From: Boswellia sacra
Lineage: Eukaryota; Streptophyta; Magnoliopsida; Sapindales; Burseraceae
DNA: 64,000 nt
Direction of reading: 5' to 3'
Assembly (NCBI GenBank): GCA_013180625.2
Contig: SNVD02012973.1
Span: 1 to 64,000 of the forward strand
Part shown: positions 49,544 through 62,521 of the stretch, piece by piece
Layout of the letters: each line of letters begins with the position of its first letter
Numbering within the stretch: the stretch's first letter is position 1
Notes under the pieces: model-generated
What the model saw: the letters and a program-made list of their open reading frames with translations, nothing else
Told to the model about the DNA's origin: nothing
The model's database searches: none
Made by a program: the position numbers and the translations under genes

Positions 49544-49629
49544 GATAGAGACATATCATATAAGGTCCATGGACAAAAATCCTTACGAAATTGCTTAAAT
49601 AGGTTACAAAAATGATAATTCTACATATC

Positions 49630-49945
49630 TCGACGGAATCTAGCTCGACGCTCGATACTCGACACACGACACTCGACACAAATTCGACTAAATACACATC
49701 CGACAATTGATGCTGTTGACACTACACTCGACGCACTAACTCGACACTCGATCGTAGACTCGACGAACCACACTTGACATACAAACTCGACTAAATACAC
49801 ATCTAACAATCGACGCTGTCGAAACTGCACTCGACGTACTAACTCGATGCTCGATCGTAGACTCGACACATTCCATCGACACTAGACATTACCCCTCGAT
49901 ATGTCGAGAGTAGATCCGACACATCGAGCGAAGTTGCTCGACAAA
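49630..49945. repeat. Array of TCGA-core motifs in the mudrA leader intron
   Basis: Repeated actcgacac, actcgacgcactaactcgac and gatcgtagactcgac segments. A longer period of about 95 bp is visible (actcgacg...aactcgac...gatcgtagactcgac occurs twice). It lies between a minus-strand donor at about 50175 and the acceptor at about 49544. Confidence 0.82.
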
Positions 49946-50869
49946 TCGTGCCTTCTTTCTCGTCGACTGCGATACCAGATTTTTTCAACGAATTTGCAGT
50001 TTCCAGCAAATTTTAACACAAATCGCACTATCTCTAATCTTAGTTTAGATACATATCCCTATTTTAAGCTACAAAATGTGGTTGACAGCTACTGAAACAA
50101 TAATAAAAAAAATATTACAGCCTACTTCAACATTCTTGCGCCATTTAGAGAGAGATTAAGAAGAGTTCGTCTTACCTTGTTGCTCAGCTTCAACTTTACG
50201 ATTAAACAATGAGATGAAATGAAACAAAACTGTTGAAGAGTGTTTCGGATAGTGTAGGAAGGAAAGAGTCGAGTTGTGTTTCGTTTCTTTCTTCTTTCTT
50301 TTCTGTGGCATGAAAATTTTTCAGGATGTGTCTATATTTCACTTAAGTCCCCTAATTGTGTCTATTTTTTCAATTTTCTCTTTCAAAAAGAGAAATTTTC
50401 AAAACTAACCCTCCAGAAAACAAAATTTTTATTCATAGCCCCCCTCAATAATTTTTTCAGCTGACTAGCCTCCATACTCGTAAATGACCAATTTGCCCTC
50501 ATGACATTTACTTTCTCTAATTAACCAAACCACCACCATAACTCCCTCTCTCTAACTATCTAAGGTTTCTATGGCTATACAACAAATAATCAACATAAAC
50601 ACATTCAGAGCAGCAATCAAACATATTATAATACACAAAAAACATAAGAAAAAAGGCTCACTCGAATTGAAAAGAGTTAGAAATTGAGGTAATGTGCATT
50701 TGTAACTCAATTGTAGCTCATTCATTTAAGTTTTTTTAATGATTAGAACAATAAATATCGTATCATATGCGTTGACATAGTTGAACAGAGGTTGAAATAG
50801 ATGAATGTAGATTGGTTTTGTTGGGTCCATGGCAAGAAATCATGTTTTTTTGCGTTCGTATGTGGGTAT

Positions 50870-51075
50870 AAAAACCCAAAAGTTCAACAATTCGACTATA
50901 ATTCGATGGTTTGATAGTTCGATAGTTGAATTGTTGAATACTGTCGAAAAATCGTCGAATAATCGAAACATCATCGAACCATTATATGAATCGTCGAAGT
51001 AGCAATTGAATTGTCGAAGTATTGTCAAGTATTCGTCGAATTAAGCGTCGAATTGTCGAATATTGTCTAACCATT
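50870..51075. repeat. Array of TCGAA-core motifs upstream of the second mudrA relic
   Basis: Many short copies such as attgtcgaagta, atcgtcgaataat and aattcgactataattcgat. Similar in placement to the arrays of the neighbouring MULE but with core gTCGAAt. Confidence 0.8.
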
Positions 51076-51168
51076 TGACAGACTTGTTATTTTTACCCCT
51101 TTTTTGTTATTTTTTTAGGTTATTTTTTTGGTATTTTCTCTAATTTGTAGATATTTTGGATTGTCCAA

Positions 51169-53930
51169 ATGGAGGATATCGGTTTTGCATTGTTCTACGG
51201 TGGAAAATTTGAGACGAATGCTAGTAGGGATGTTGTTTACATCGGTGGAGATGACTTTCCATTGTTGATTCAAAGGGAGACATCTTACCAAGAGTTTTTG
51301 CTATTGATATGTGAAATCCTTGGGCTAGATGGGCATCGAACAAAGTTGAAAAATTTAACCTAACCAATAGTGTGAGTTTGTTCCCTCTCTGATGTGAGCG
51401 TGAATATAGATTTCTCATCGCAGACAGTTCGAAACATTTATCATCATACACACCGTTGTACGTCGAGGTTGAGCAGTGTAAGAAGCCGTCGTCTAGAACT
51501 GAAACATGTACAATCCATGTTGAAACTCCAAACCATTAGACTTCTGAGCAGCCTAAACAACCTGTAAACAGTAATGTGCCATCGTTTGTCATGCATGGTG
51601 ATCTTGTCCATGATTGCGGTGGCACTGGGGATGTTAATATTGGAGCTATAAATGTTGACAGTAATGTTGGGCATGTTGGTAATGTTTGATAATGTGGTAA
51701 TCTTATAGGCGATGATTTTGAAATCACAAAAGATGTTCACCCCCTTGAGAGTATCAAAGAAGAATTTTAAAAATTGTCAAGAGTTAGAGATATTTGTGAG
51801 GGTGGATGTAAAGCAAACAAGGGAGACAATGTGGATGAGGCATCAAATGAGGGAACATATGTTGAGCATGGTGATGATGGAACATATGGTAAGCATGGTT
51901 ATGGTATGGACAATGATTATGTGGAGTTACAAATATCACATCCTATTATGACTCCGGTAAGGCCATGAGATGTCGAAACATCAATATATTTGGAAGAAGT
52001 GGGACAAGCTGGGGAACCATGTTAATGTTGATCCTATCCTTGAAAAAGCGAATGATATCTTTCATTTCATGCCTCCAATTACCATTATCCATGACATCAG
52101 TTTCGCATGACACCAATGAAATTAAAGGTGGAGAAGTTTTGCCTGGACATGTATTTTCAAACAAAATAGAACTTCGACACAAGCTAGGAAACATGATGTT
52201 GCAATAGAACTTTGAGTTTAAGGTGACGAGATCTACAAAGGTCCAGTTTGAGGCTGGTTGTCGAGAGGACGGTTGTAAATGGCATTTAAGAGCAACAAAA
52301 GTTGGAAACACCGATTACTTCCAAGTTAAGGTGTTTAACAATAATCACACATGTGATGGGGTAGGACTACATCCAGACCATAGACAAGGAAGTGCTGAAC
52401 TCATCGGAAAACATATAAAAGAGAAGTTCGTGAACGCCACAAGAATATATTAGCCAAGGGAAATAATGGAGGATGTTCAAATAGACTTGCACATAGCCAT
52501 TAGTTACCAAAAAGCTTGAAGGGCAAAAGAGGCTGCTTTAAACCAACTCTATGGGACCGTAGAGGAGTCATTTCACTTGTTACCTTCATATTCTTACATG
52601 GTGGAGACAACAAATCCTGGTACATTTACCACACTTGAAGTTGATGAAGACAATCACTTTAAATACTATTTCATGGCATCAGGAGCGTCAATTTCAGGAT
52701 TTCGAACTTTAATCTGACCTGTTGTGGCTGTCGATGGCACATTTTTGACGGGCAAATGCAAATGTATAATGTTTTTGGCACAAAGCTTAGATGGAAACAA
52801 CCAAATATGTTCGTTGGCAATTGGCTTTGGGTCCTCAGAAAATGATGAGTCGTAGGGATGGTTCATGTTTAGGTTATATGGGATTGTTGGTGATGTGGAC
52901 ATTCTGGTTATCATATTCGATCGACATAAAGCATTGAAAAGGCTGTCTATAACATATTTCCAGATGCCATGTTTGGGATTTGTATGCATAATCTTGAATG
53001 CAACATGAATAGTAAGTTCAAGAACAAGTACCTAGTATCATCATTTATTGATGTAGCAAAGGCATATCGAGAAGCAGAATTCAATGGGTTTTTTGAACAA
53101 GTCAGAGGCATTAATGCACGTGCCACTGAATACTTGATTGCAACAGATGTGCGTAAATGGGCCCGCAGCCATTTTCCTGGTAATAGATTCAGTATCATGA
53201 TAACAAATATCGCTGAGTCTATGAATAACAGAATGAAGCAATCTAAGAACCTGGGAATCACATTGATATGTGAATTTTATCGACAGGTTTGTTATCTTAT
53301 TTCAAAATTTAATCTTACTTGCATAGGTTTTACTATTCTACATTAACAGTCATTGTGTTAACTTTATCATAGGTGTTGCAACAGTGGTTCCATGAAAGGC
53401 GAGAAGAGGCTGCCAAGTCAACAACAGTGTTGACAAAATGGACTGAGAAGTTATTACAGGAATGAAAAAACAAGTCTACACACTGCATGTGTCTCTAATC
53501 AATATGCATTTATTCCAAGTGTATTCTGGTAGTAGTCTTGACGTGGTTGATTTTAATGCCCGTACATATTCGTGCAAGGTGTTTGATCTTAACTGGCTAC
53601 CATGTGTACATGCAATTGTGGCTTGCCGTTATGCAAAGCTTAGATCGCTTACACCTTATTGTAGCCCGATGTACACAAATGGACACTTATTGCTTGCTTA
53701 TGCATCACCGGTGATTCCTGTTGGGATGTATAAGGATTGGGTGGTCTCGACCAAGGTTTGAGAGTAGTTTGTATTGCCATTGATCAATCAACGGTAGGCT
53801 GGACATAGACGTACATAAGGTATTCCTTCAGTGGGTGAATCCATTAGACAGCGTAAGTGTGGACGTTGTGGGCGCCTTAGTCACAATCGACAAACATGCC
53901 AAAATCTTGTACCGCTTCATCCTTCATTCC
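51169..53930 (+). pseudogene. mudrA-like transposase relic of the second KI-MULE
   Basis: Starts MEDIGFALFYGGKF, then CKWHLRATKV (about 52275), GLHPDHRQGSAELIGKHIKEKF, AVDGTFLTGKCKCIMFL in the DDE region (about 52735), KWARSHFPGNRF and NIAESMN (about 53215). A SWIM finger (SCKVFDLNWLPCVHAIVACR) and a knuckle CGRCGRLSHNRQTC (about 53855) follow. At least six stops and several frameshifts are spread through it. It is homologous to 46732-49543 but clearly older. Confidence 0.85.
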
Positions 53931-54378
53931 ATATTGAAACGGGAGCTTCCTCGATCTCTTGAGTGGACCTTGGTCATGGATATGTACCTTCACTTCGTAA
54001 ATGTTTCATGTTATTATGTATAGATGTGCTTATTGTATCATTTCATACATTTAATGTTATTGCTTTTGGTTGTCTACCTTTACTTCGTGGTTAATAACTT
54101 TAGTTAATTGATAATGCCTGAATGTTACTGTTTGTCATTATTAAAAGATAATTTTTTGTGTTAATCTTCCATTTGATTGTTTTTGTCTACAGCTGTATTA
54201 ATGTTGGAAAAAATGAACACTGTATGTATAAAATGTTCTATACATAAAAAAAGTAAACTAATATACGTATAACACTAGTCAGTATGTACAGTCAAGCACC
54301 GTGAACACCATCTTTCCTCCTGCGGACCCTCCTCGAGATACACCTTCCAAAAATCGGACGGTGGTCCATGCCTCCTAG

Positions 54379-54990
54379 GTGCTATATCCTCATCGCCATC
54401 TACTTCCTCATGGTGTCCTCGTCCACATTTGCAATGGCACCAACGCCTACACCCGAACTCAACAACTCTGCATACGTGGCATAATGCACGTCACATGCTC
54501 TACTTCTCGGTGGCTGTTGAGGCACATTCTCTTTAGCCTTGTGCATAGTATATGGGATAACCACATGGGAAACATCTGTATGCTCAGGGAAGAATTGTAC
54601 ATGCTGGACAAGTCTTGGGACCATGGTTGACAATGGTTTACAAAACTCCAATAGCTTGGCTTGACCTTCTGTGTCCTTCGGTATCTGGGAGTCGTATAGA
54701 ACCACCTCCCTATCCTTAAATGAGATCCGAGCCAAGACCCATTTAAACGATTAAACGTGAATTAAAGTGTTACTTACGGTGTTGACGTCTGACCACATCC
54801 TCCTATGAGAAGAATATAGCCCGTCCACGTATTTGAAGCATATGGTATCCTAGGTGGTGTGATCCAGGTCTTCTTTGCATCTCTCGTAGGTGCTAGCCAA
54901 GCAAACGTGTTTAGACCACGTGTTAACGTAACTGTGTAGTCAACTTCAATCTAATAACTCACTTAAAAGCAAAAATTTTAACATTTTTCA
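54379..54990 (-). pseudogene. Ulp1-like protease relic of the second KI-MULE
   Basis: The minus strand reads ARISFKDREVVLYDSQIPKD, a C48-type segment with the catalytic-Asp context VLYDS, then SRACDVHYATYAELL where the catalytic Cys region CGVY would be. Upstream pieces in other frames continue to about 54990. Confidence 0.65.
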
Positions 54991-55058
54991 GGAAGTTAAC
55001 TCATGAAAAACTCATGGGCAATGGTGGTAAAGTCCTGAGGTATTTCAGAAGGACTATG

Positions 55059-56651
55059 TGTTAGCCCTAAGGCTATATGATAATTTTGATGATAACAATA
55101 CACATTGATTCATTGAGATTTACTAATATATTTATTTATGTGCAAGAATAAGATTATTGAAATAATTATAAAATCAAGAAGGGGTTTATTAAAATGAAGT
55201 GTTGAAGCTTAGGAGAAGACTACATGTTAAAGGCATCAAAATTTAAGTACAAGGTTTGATTCAAGGAATGTGATATATGAGCAATGTTCTATCAATTGGT
55301 CATATATTTCTCTACAAATGTCCAAATAATGTAAAGTGCAAGATCGTCCAAATCATCATGTAAAGTGATGATCATGTAAAGTGAAAGACAAATGGAAGCA
55401 GCTGACATGAGCACCGAATACTCTTTTGGACATATCTTGAGCTAAACAAATCAAAATGACTTGATTCTTACGGCATTAGAAAGATGACTTAATGGGGCAC
55501 ATTTCATATGTTTTGAAGAAATTCAAATTTCAAATGGAAGACCAACATAATTGACATGCAATTCGGTGGACTGACACAGAGAAGAAAAATCAACTCACAT
55601 GAGCACCGAATGGTGTTTTGGCCATATCTTAAGATAGAGATATCCAAATGCTTTGATTCTTAATGTTTTGGAAATATTTCAAATATGAAGATCTTTTATG
55701 TTTTGAAGAAATTCAAATTTCAAATGGAAGCTGACAGAATTATCATCAAGTCAGTGGAACAGACACATGGAAGAAAATCAAGTCACTTGAGCACCGAATG
55801 GTGTTTTGGCCATATCTTGAGCTACAGATATCCAAATGACTTGGTTCTTGATGCGTTGGAAAGCTTATTCAAATGTTCAAATATTTTATGTTTTGCATAT
55901 TTTCAAATTTCAAACAGAACATTGACAAAAATGGCAGACAAAGATTACGGTTTTTATGGTGGGCAGAAAATTTGGAGTTGGTGTCTTCACTTGATTAAGT
56001 TCATCTCATTTGCCTATAAAAGGAGCCATTCTCCCATGCATTCAACAAGTGCAAGAGAAGTATTTTATCAAGCAAAAAGCCAAGAGAAATATCAAGTTTA
56101 GAGAGCTTTTATATTCTTTATCTACTCTTTGAAGAGAGTTGTACTTTTGTTGTAAAAATTATCTTTGTTCTTGTATTGTGGTGAGAGTGAGATATTCTTG
56201 TAAAGGATAAAAGTTATCCTTGAGAGAACTCTTTCCTTGGTGAGGTTGTTCATCAAGAAGAACTCTTGGTGTGGTGTTATCAAGAGTTGAAGGCAAAAAG
56301 TCTTGGTGAGGTTGTTCATCAAGCAAGTTGTAAAGATTTCTACAACTTAGTGGAAAGCTTAGCTCGTGAAGCTAGGAGCCCGTGGACGTAGGCAAGGTTT
56401 GCCGAACCACGTAAATTGAGTTTGCACTCTCTCTATCCCTATACTCTTTACATTTACTTGCACTTGAGATTATTTATTATTGCTATTCTCTTGATTGCAT
56501 CTTAGATAACTTCTATTTTCATCTTCTTCACTTCTATTCTCAAAAGAAAAAGTGAAATAATTTTTATCTTTCAAGAAAAGTTTTATAAATTCGTTTTGAT
56601 AAATAAAACCCAATTCACCCCCCCTCTTGGGTTGTCATACCTGGGTCAACA
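55059..56651 (+). repeat. 5' LTR of the SIRE-like element
   Basis: 1593 bp. Contains about three degenerate tandem units around gagcaccgaat (about 55410, 55600 and 55790), each followed by a cat-atcttgagcta or atcttaagata motif. A TATA-like ctataaaagg is at about 56014. Confidence 0.88.
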
Positions 56652-59600
56652 AGTGGTATCAGAGCAAGGTTGCTCATTTTTTTTTTAAATCTTAACCGAT
56701 TTTTGAGCTATGACAACTTTTAATTCAACTTCATATGTTGAGGGACTTTCTATCTCTAGACCTCCATTTTTTAATGGAAGTGATTACTCTTATTGGAAAA
56801 CTAGAATGAGTATTTTCTTGAAATCTTTTGATTATGATTTATGGTCTATTGTTTTGGAATGACCTTTTGTTCCTACCAAAATTGAAAATGGAGAAAGCAT
56901 GCTTAAAGAACCTAAAGAGTTTAGTGAAGATGATAAAAAGAAATTGAGTTTGAATGCTAAAGCTATGAATGTGTTATATTGTGCTCTAGATAGAAATGAG
57001 TTTAATAGAATATCTACTTGTTCTACGGCACAAGAAATATGGCACACACTTGAAGTAACTCATGAAGGAACTAGTCAAGTTAAAGAATCCAAAATTAGTA
57101 TGCTAGTTCATAGTTATGAGCTTTTTAAGATGAAATCGGATGAATCAATTTCTGAAATGTTTACTAGGATATTATTAATAGTTTGAAATCTCTTGGTAAA
57201 TCTTATTCTAATGTTGAAATGGTGAGAAAGATTCTTAGGTGTCTACCAAAATCTTGGGAGCCAAAGGTGACGGCAATTCAAGAAGCAAAGGACCTCACCA
57301 AACTACCATTAGAAGAACTTATGGGTTCTCTCATGACTCATGAAATCACCTTGAAGGAGAACGAAGAAGATTTCAAGAAAAAGAAAAATATCGCTTTCAA
57401 ATCTTCAACAAAAGAAGATGATGAGTCCAACGATGAAGGAGATGATGAAGATCTTGCATTCATCACAAGAAAGCTAAAAAGGATGATTAGAAGAAACCAA
57501 GGATTCAAGAAGAACTCTAGAAGGGAGTACAAAGGGCAAAGCTCAAAGCAAGATAAGAAAAATGATCAAGTCATTTGCTATGAATGCAAGAAACCGGGAC
57601 ATGTAAAGATGGATTGTCCTTACTTCAAAAGTCAAAACAAGAAATCCAAAGCAATGAAAGCCACAAATTGGGATGATAGTGAAGCTAGCTCTACCGAAGA
57701 AGAAGATTGCGAAGTGGCAAACATGTGCTTCATGGCTTTAAGTGACGATGAGGTAAGTATTCTAAACTATGATCCTAAACTTTCATATGATGAATTACTT
57801 GAAGCATTCAAAAATTTACATGTGCAAATTGATAAGAAAAGCTCAAAAATCAATGCTTTCAAAAAGAAGTCAAAAATCATGTTATCTCAATTAGAAGAGT
57901 TGGTAGAAATAAATGAAGCTTTAGAAAATGAAAATGAAATTTTAAAGCAAAAAGATTTTGAAAGTTTGGAAAGTCAAATACATTTTTTAAAAACTGAAAA
58001 TGAGATTTTAAAACAAAAGGATTTTGATAAATTAGAGAAAGAAAATGTTATTTTGAAAAAGGAAAATAATGACTTAAGAAATATTGTTGATAGTTTTACA
58101 AAAAGCACAAAAAATTTGAATTCTATGTTACAAAACCAAAGGTGTGTTTTTGATAAAAGAGGCTTAGGATATAAAACTCATAAAAATCAAAAGTATTTTA
58201 AAAATTATTTTGCTCATGCATCTTTTAGGAATAATCCTAATCATTCATGTACTTATTGTGGAAGAAAAGGACACAATATGCATTCTTGCTCCATTTAAAG
58301 AAATCCTAATTTGAAACAAATATGGGTTCCAAAAAGTATCATAACTAACCCCCAAGGACCAAGAACTTTTGGGTACCAAAAAGTTACTCCTTGAATGTTG
58401 ATTATAGAGACAAAGGAGTGGCAAACACAAGTGGTACTTAGATAGTGGATGCTCAAGGCATATGACCGGAGATGCCTCCAAATTTTCAAGATTAATCATG
58501 AAGAAATGAGGATATGTGACCTTCGGTGATAATGCCAAAGGAAGGGTAATCGGACATGGTGATATTGGTAACCCTTCTTCACCTATTATTAAAGATGTTT
58601 TGTTTGTTCATGGTTTGAAACATAATTTGATTAGCATTAGTCAATTGTGTGATAAGGGATATTTTATTGCTTTTGAGCCTAATAGATGTGTGATTAAGGA
58701 TGTTAGTAACAATAAGACATTATTTGTGGGTAATAGATGTGGTAATATTTATACAATTGATATTGATGTTAATGATCATGTAGAAAATTGTTTCATTGTT
58801 AATGATGATGCTTGGTTATGGTGTAGAAGGTTAGGTCATGCTAGCATGGACACAATTTCAAAAATTTCTAAAAATGATTTAGTTGATAGTCTTCCAAAAA
58901 TAAAATTGGAAAAGGATAAGATTTGTGATGCTTGTCAATTTGGAAAACAATTGAGAACTTCTTTTAAACAAAAGAAATTAATTTCAACAAAACCTCTACA
59001 ATTACTTCATTTGGATTTATTTCGGACCATCAAGAACTCAAAGTCTTGGTGGAAAGTATTATGTTTTGTTTCTTCATTTTTTTTTTTGTTATTATGGATG
59101 ATTATTCAAGATTCACTTGGGTATTATTCTTGAAAACTAAAAATGAGGCCATACAAGCTTTTTCAAAATTTGCAAAAAGAGTTCAAAATAAAAAGGGTAT
59201 TCTATTGTGTCTATTAGGAGTGATCATGGTGGTGAAGTAGACAATGTTGCATTTGAAAATCTTTGTGATGAAAATGGGTTTGAACATAATTTTTTCGCAC
59301 CTAGAACTCCACAACAAAATGGTGTTGTTGAGAGGAAAAATAGGACTATCCAAGAAATGGCTAGGACCATGTTACTAGAAAATAATTTGCCAAAATATTT
59401 TTGGGCCGAAGCCGTTAATACCGCATGCTTTATAATCAATAGAGTCAATGTTAGAGTTTTAATAAAGAAAACTCCTTATGAACTTTGGAAAGGAAGAAAA
59501 CCCAACATTGGATTTTTTTAAGTTTTTGGATGTAAGTGTTTTATTTTAAACACCAAGGATAACCTTGGAAAATTTGATGCAAAAGCCGATGTTGGAATTT

Positions 59601-60384
59601 TTGTTGGCTACTCCAACCATAGTAAAGCATATAGAGTTTTTAACAAAAAGACTCTTACTATTGAAGAATCTATGCATGTTGAATTTGATGAAACTAATGT
59701 GATTTCTTCAAAGATTTTAGATGATGATATTGTTGAAGTAGAAAGGCAAATCAAGGAATCAAGGCTTGATGAAAATAGTCAAGATGATTTACAACTTCAA
59801 CAAGAAAAGCTTGAGAAAGTAAATGATTCTTCCCAAGAATTACCAAAGGAATTGAGGTATGCAAACGCTCACCCTAAAGATCTTATTATTGGTGAACCAT
59901 CACAAGGTATGAGAACTAGATCTTCTTTTAGAAACTTTTGTAATCATTTTGCATTTGTCTCTCAATTTGAACCAAAAACTTTTAAGAAGCCGAAAATGAC
60001 GAAAGTTGGACTTTGGCTATGCAAGAAGAATTGAACTAATTCGAGAGAAATCAAGTTTGAGAATTAATCCCTAGACTTAAATTTGACTAAACCCCTTAGT
60101 CAAGATAGATTTTGCATAATTAGAAGAGAATTAGGCATGTTGGATATGTCTTAATTTTGCTTTAATATGATAGCATATGTTAAGGGGGATAATATATTTA
60201 GGGGGAGTAGTTAATTTGATTACATTTTTTTTTGATGATAACAAAAGGGGGAGAAATAGTTGGATTGCTTATATTCATAACAAGTGCCATTCTTTTTGCT
60301 TCTTGTTGATTTTATTTTATTCTTGATTTTTAGATATATTTTTAACGCAATCAAGGTGTTTGTCATCATCAAAAAGGGGGAGCT
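56652..60384 (+). pseudogene. Broken gag-protease-integrase of the SIRE-like element
   Basis: Gag starts at 56710 (MTTFNSTSYVEG). It has a TGA near 56860 and a frameshift near 57180, then continues to a zinc knuckle CYECKKPGHVKMDC (about 57580) and a long coiled-coil stretch. Protease shows DSGCSRHMTGD (about 58445). Integrase keeps HASMDTI, CDACQFGK, HLDLF, SDHGGE and PQQNGVVERKNRT, with frame changes near 59000 and 59210. After FEPKTFK (about 59985) and a few decayed residues, reverse transcriptase and RNase H are missing. The stretch 60050-60384 has no coding match. Confidence 0.88.
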
Positions 60385-62040
60385 TGTTAGCCCTAGGGCT
60401 ACATGATAATTTTGATGATAACAATACACATTGATTAATTGAGATTTACTAACATGTTTATTTATGTGCAAGAGTAAGATCATTGAATAATTTTAAAATC
60501 AAGAAGAGGCTTATTAAAATGAAGTGTTGAAGCTAAGGAGAAGACTACATGTTAAAGGCACCAAAGTTTAAGAACAAGGATGACTCACGGAAATGGGAAA
60601 ATGAGCAAGTTCAATCCAATTGGTCATATATATCTCTACACAATATCCCAAATGACGTGATTCGTGAGCCTTTGGAAAGCTTACTCAATTTATAAACATT
60701 TTAATATGGTTTTATAATGAAATTCAAATTTCAAGTGCAAGGTTGTCCAAATCATAATGCAAGTTGAAAGACAAATGGAAGCAGCTGACATGAGCACCGA
60801 ATACTCCTTTAGACATATCTTGAGCTAGAAAAATCAAAATGACTTGATTCTTACGGCATTGGAAAGATGACTTAATGAAGAATATTTTATATGTTTTGAA
60901 AAAATTCAAATTTCAAACAGAAAGCCGACATAATTGACATGCAATTCGGTAGACTGACACAAAGAAGAAAAATCAACTCACATGAGCACCGAATGGTATT
61001 TTGGCCATATCTTAAGATAGAGATATCTAAATGCTTTGATTCTTAATGTTTTGGGAAGATTATTCAAATATGCAGATCTTTCAGTTTTGAAGAAATTCAA
61101 ATTCAACGGGAAGGGCTGACAGAATTATCAATTCAATTTGGTGGACTGACACAAGAGAAAAAATCAAGTCACATGAGCACCGAATGGTGTTTTGGCCATA
61201 TCTTGAGCTACAGATATCCAAATGACTTGGTTCTTGATGCGTTGGAAAGCTTATTCAAATGTGCAGATCTTTTATGTTTTACAGATTTTCAAATTTCAAA
61301 CGGAACATTGACAAAAATGGCAGACAAGATTACGGTTTTTATGGTGGGCAGAAAATTTGGAGATGGTGTCTTCACTTGATTAAGTTCATCTCATTTGCCT
61401 ATAAAAGGAGCCATTCTCCCATGCATTCAACAAAGTGCAAGAGAAGCATTTTATCAAGCAAAAAAGCCAAGAGAAATATCAAGTTTATAGAGCTTTTATA
61501 TTCTTTATCTACCCTTTGAAGAGAGTTGTACTTTTGTTGTAAAAACTTTTCTTTGTTCTTATATTGTGTGAGAGTGAGATCTTCTTGTAAAGGATAAAAG
61601 ATATCCTTGAGAGAACTCTTTCCTTGGTGAGGTTGTTCATCAAGAAGAACTCTTGGTGTGGTGTTATCAAGAGTTGAAGGAAAAAAGTCTTGGTGAAGTT
61701 GTTCATCAAGCAAGTTGTAAAGTATTCTACAACTTAGTGGAAAGCCTAGCTTGTGGAGGAGCTAGGAGCCCGTGGACGTAGGCAAGGTTTGCCGAACCAC
61801 GTAAATTGAGTTTGCACTCTCTCTATCCCTATACTCTTTACATTTACTTGCACTTGAGATTATTTATTATTGCTATTCTCTTGATTGCATCTTAGATAAC
61901 TTCTATTTTCATCTTCTTCACTTCTATTCTCAAAAGAAAAAGTGAAATAATTTTTATCTTTCAAGAAAAGTTTTATAAATTCGTTTTGATAAATAAAACC
62001 CAATTCACCATCCTCTTGGGTTGTCATACCTGGGTCAACA
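60385..62040 (+). repeat. 3' LTR of the SIRE-like element
   Basis: 1656 bp, similar to 55059-56651. It has a somewhat different segment at about 60568-60740 and shares the gagcaccgaat tandem units (about 60795, 60985 and 61175). Confidence 0.88.
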
Positions 62041-62521
62041 AACACGACATGAATGCGACATGAACACGATACACGATTAATAAATGAGTTGGATTCGTGT
62101 TGAGGAGGTTTAACACGCTAACCTGTTTAATGACACGAATAGTTAAACATTTTTTGTCTATTAATAAGTAAGCTCATTTAATGATATAAATTATTATCTA
62201 CTTACAACATATATATTATAAAACTGAAAATTTTATATTATAAAATAAATTAATTTATAAAATAATAAATTATAATGATTTTAATAATATTTTATACTAA
62301 CAATGGTTTATATTATAAAAATAATTTTAATTAATATAAATATATAGAATATAATATATTATACATAACTAGGTTAAATAATTAAGTAAATTATGTGAAT
62401 TAAATATGACACGATTACAACACGTGGGTAACACGTTTAATAATCGTGTCGGATCCGTGTTTTATGTATTGACACGAATAATTAAATGGATGACACAACA
62501 CGACACGAATTGCCACCCTTA
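62041..62521. mobile_element. hAT-type MITE, truncated copy in reverse orientation
   Basis: Reverse complement of the family at 23732-24247 (shared order: cgattaataaatg, ggattcgtgttga, acacgaatag, atgatataaat, taactaggttaaataattaagtaa, cacgtgggtaacacg). Its right end gccaccctta at 62521 is intact; the left outer roughly 50 bp is missing at the copia LTR border. Confidence 0.88.

Larger units (their letters stand above)
40443..50425. mobile_element. KI-type MULE (Kaonashi-like) with convergent Ulp1 and mudrA genes
   Basis: Inverted ends: gaaaaaattgaaaaaatag then acaattagggg at 40459-40490, and its reverse complement at about 50348-50380. Inside, a Ulp1-like gene runs rightward (41609-45210) and a mudrA transposase runs leftward (49543-46732), 3' ends facing. 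Both genes show a leader intron holding dense TCGA-core motifs. Argonaute exon copies lie between the genes. KI-MULEs are known to carry mudrA plus a Ulp1-like protease (family knowledge). Outer ends and the target duplication were not resolved, so limits are approximate. Confidence 0.8.
50426..55058. mobile_element. Second KI-type MULE, decayed and cut on the right
   Basis: It repeats the layout of its neighbour: a TCGAA motif array (50870-51075), a mudrA relic on plus (51169-53930), and a Ulp1-like relic on minus (about 54379-54990). The right end is replaced by the LTR of the SIRE-like element at 55059. The left end is not clearly separable from the first MULE, so 50426 is approximate. Confidence 0.65.
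55059..62040 (+). mobile_element. SIRE/Maximus-like copia element with deleted reverse transcriptase
   Basis: LTRs at 55059-56651 and 60385-62040 (about 1.6 kb, TG...CA). A tRNA-Met primer site is at 56654-56665 and a polypurine tract (aaaaagggggagc) just before 60385. The interior of about 3.7 kb has gag, protease and integrase, then jumps from the region before reverse transcriptase to non-coding sequence. The bases outside the LTRs (ctatg left, aacac right) do not match, so there is no target duplication. Confidence 0.9.

Noticed and set aside
57338..57532. Ser-rich minus-strand frame inside the SIRE-like gag
   Set aside because: Antisense of an acidic/Lys-rich gag stretch.
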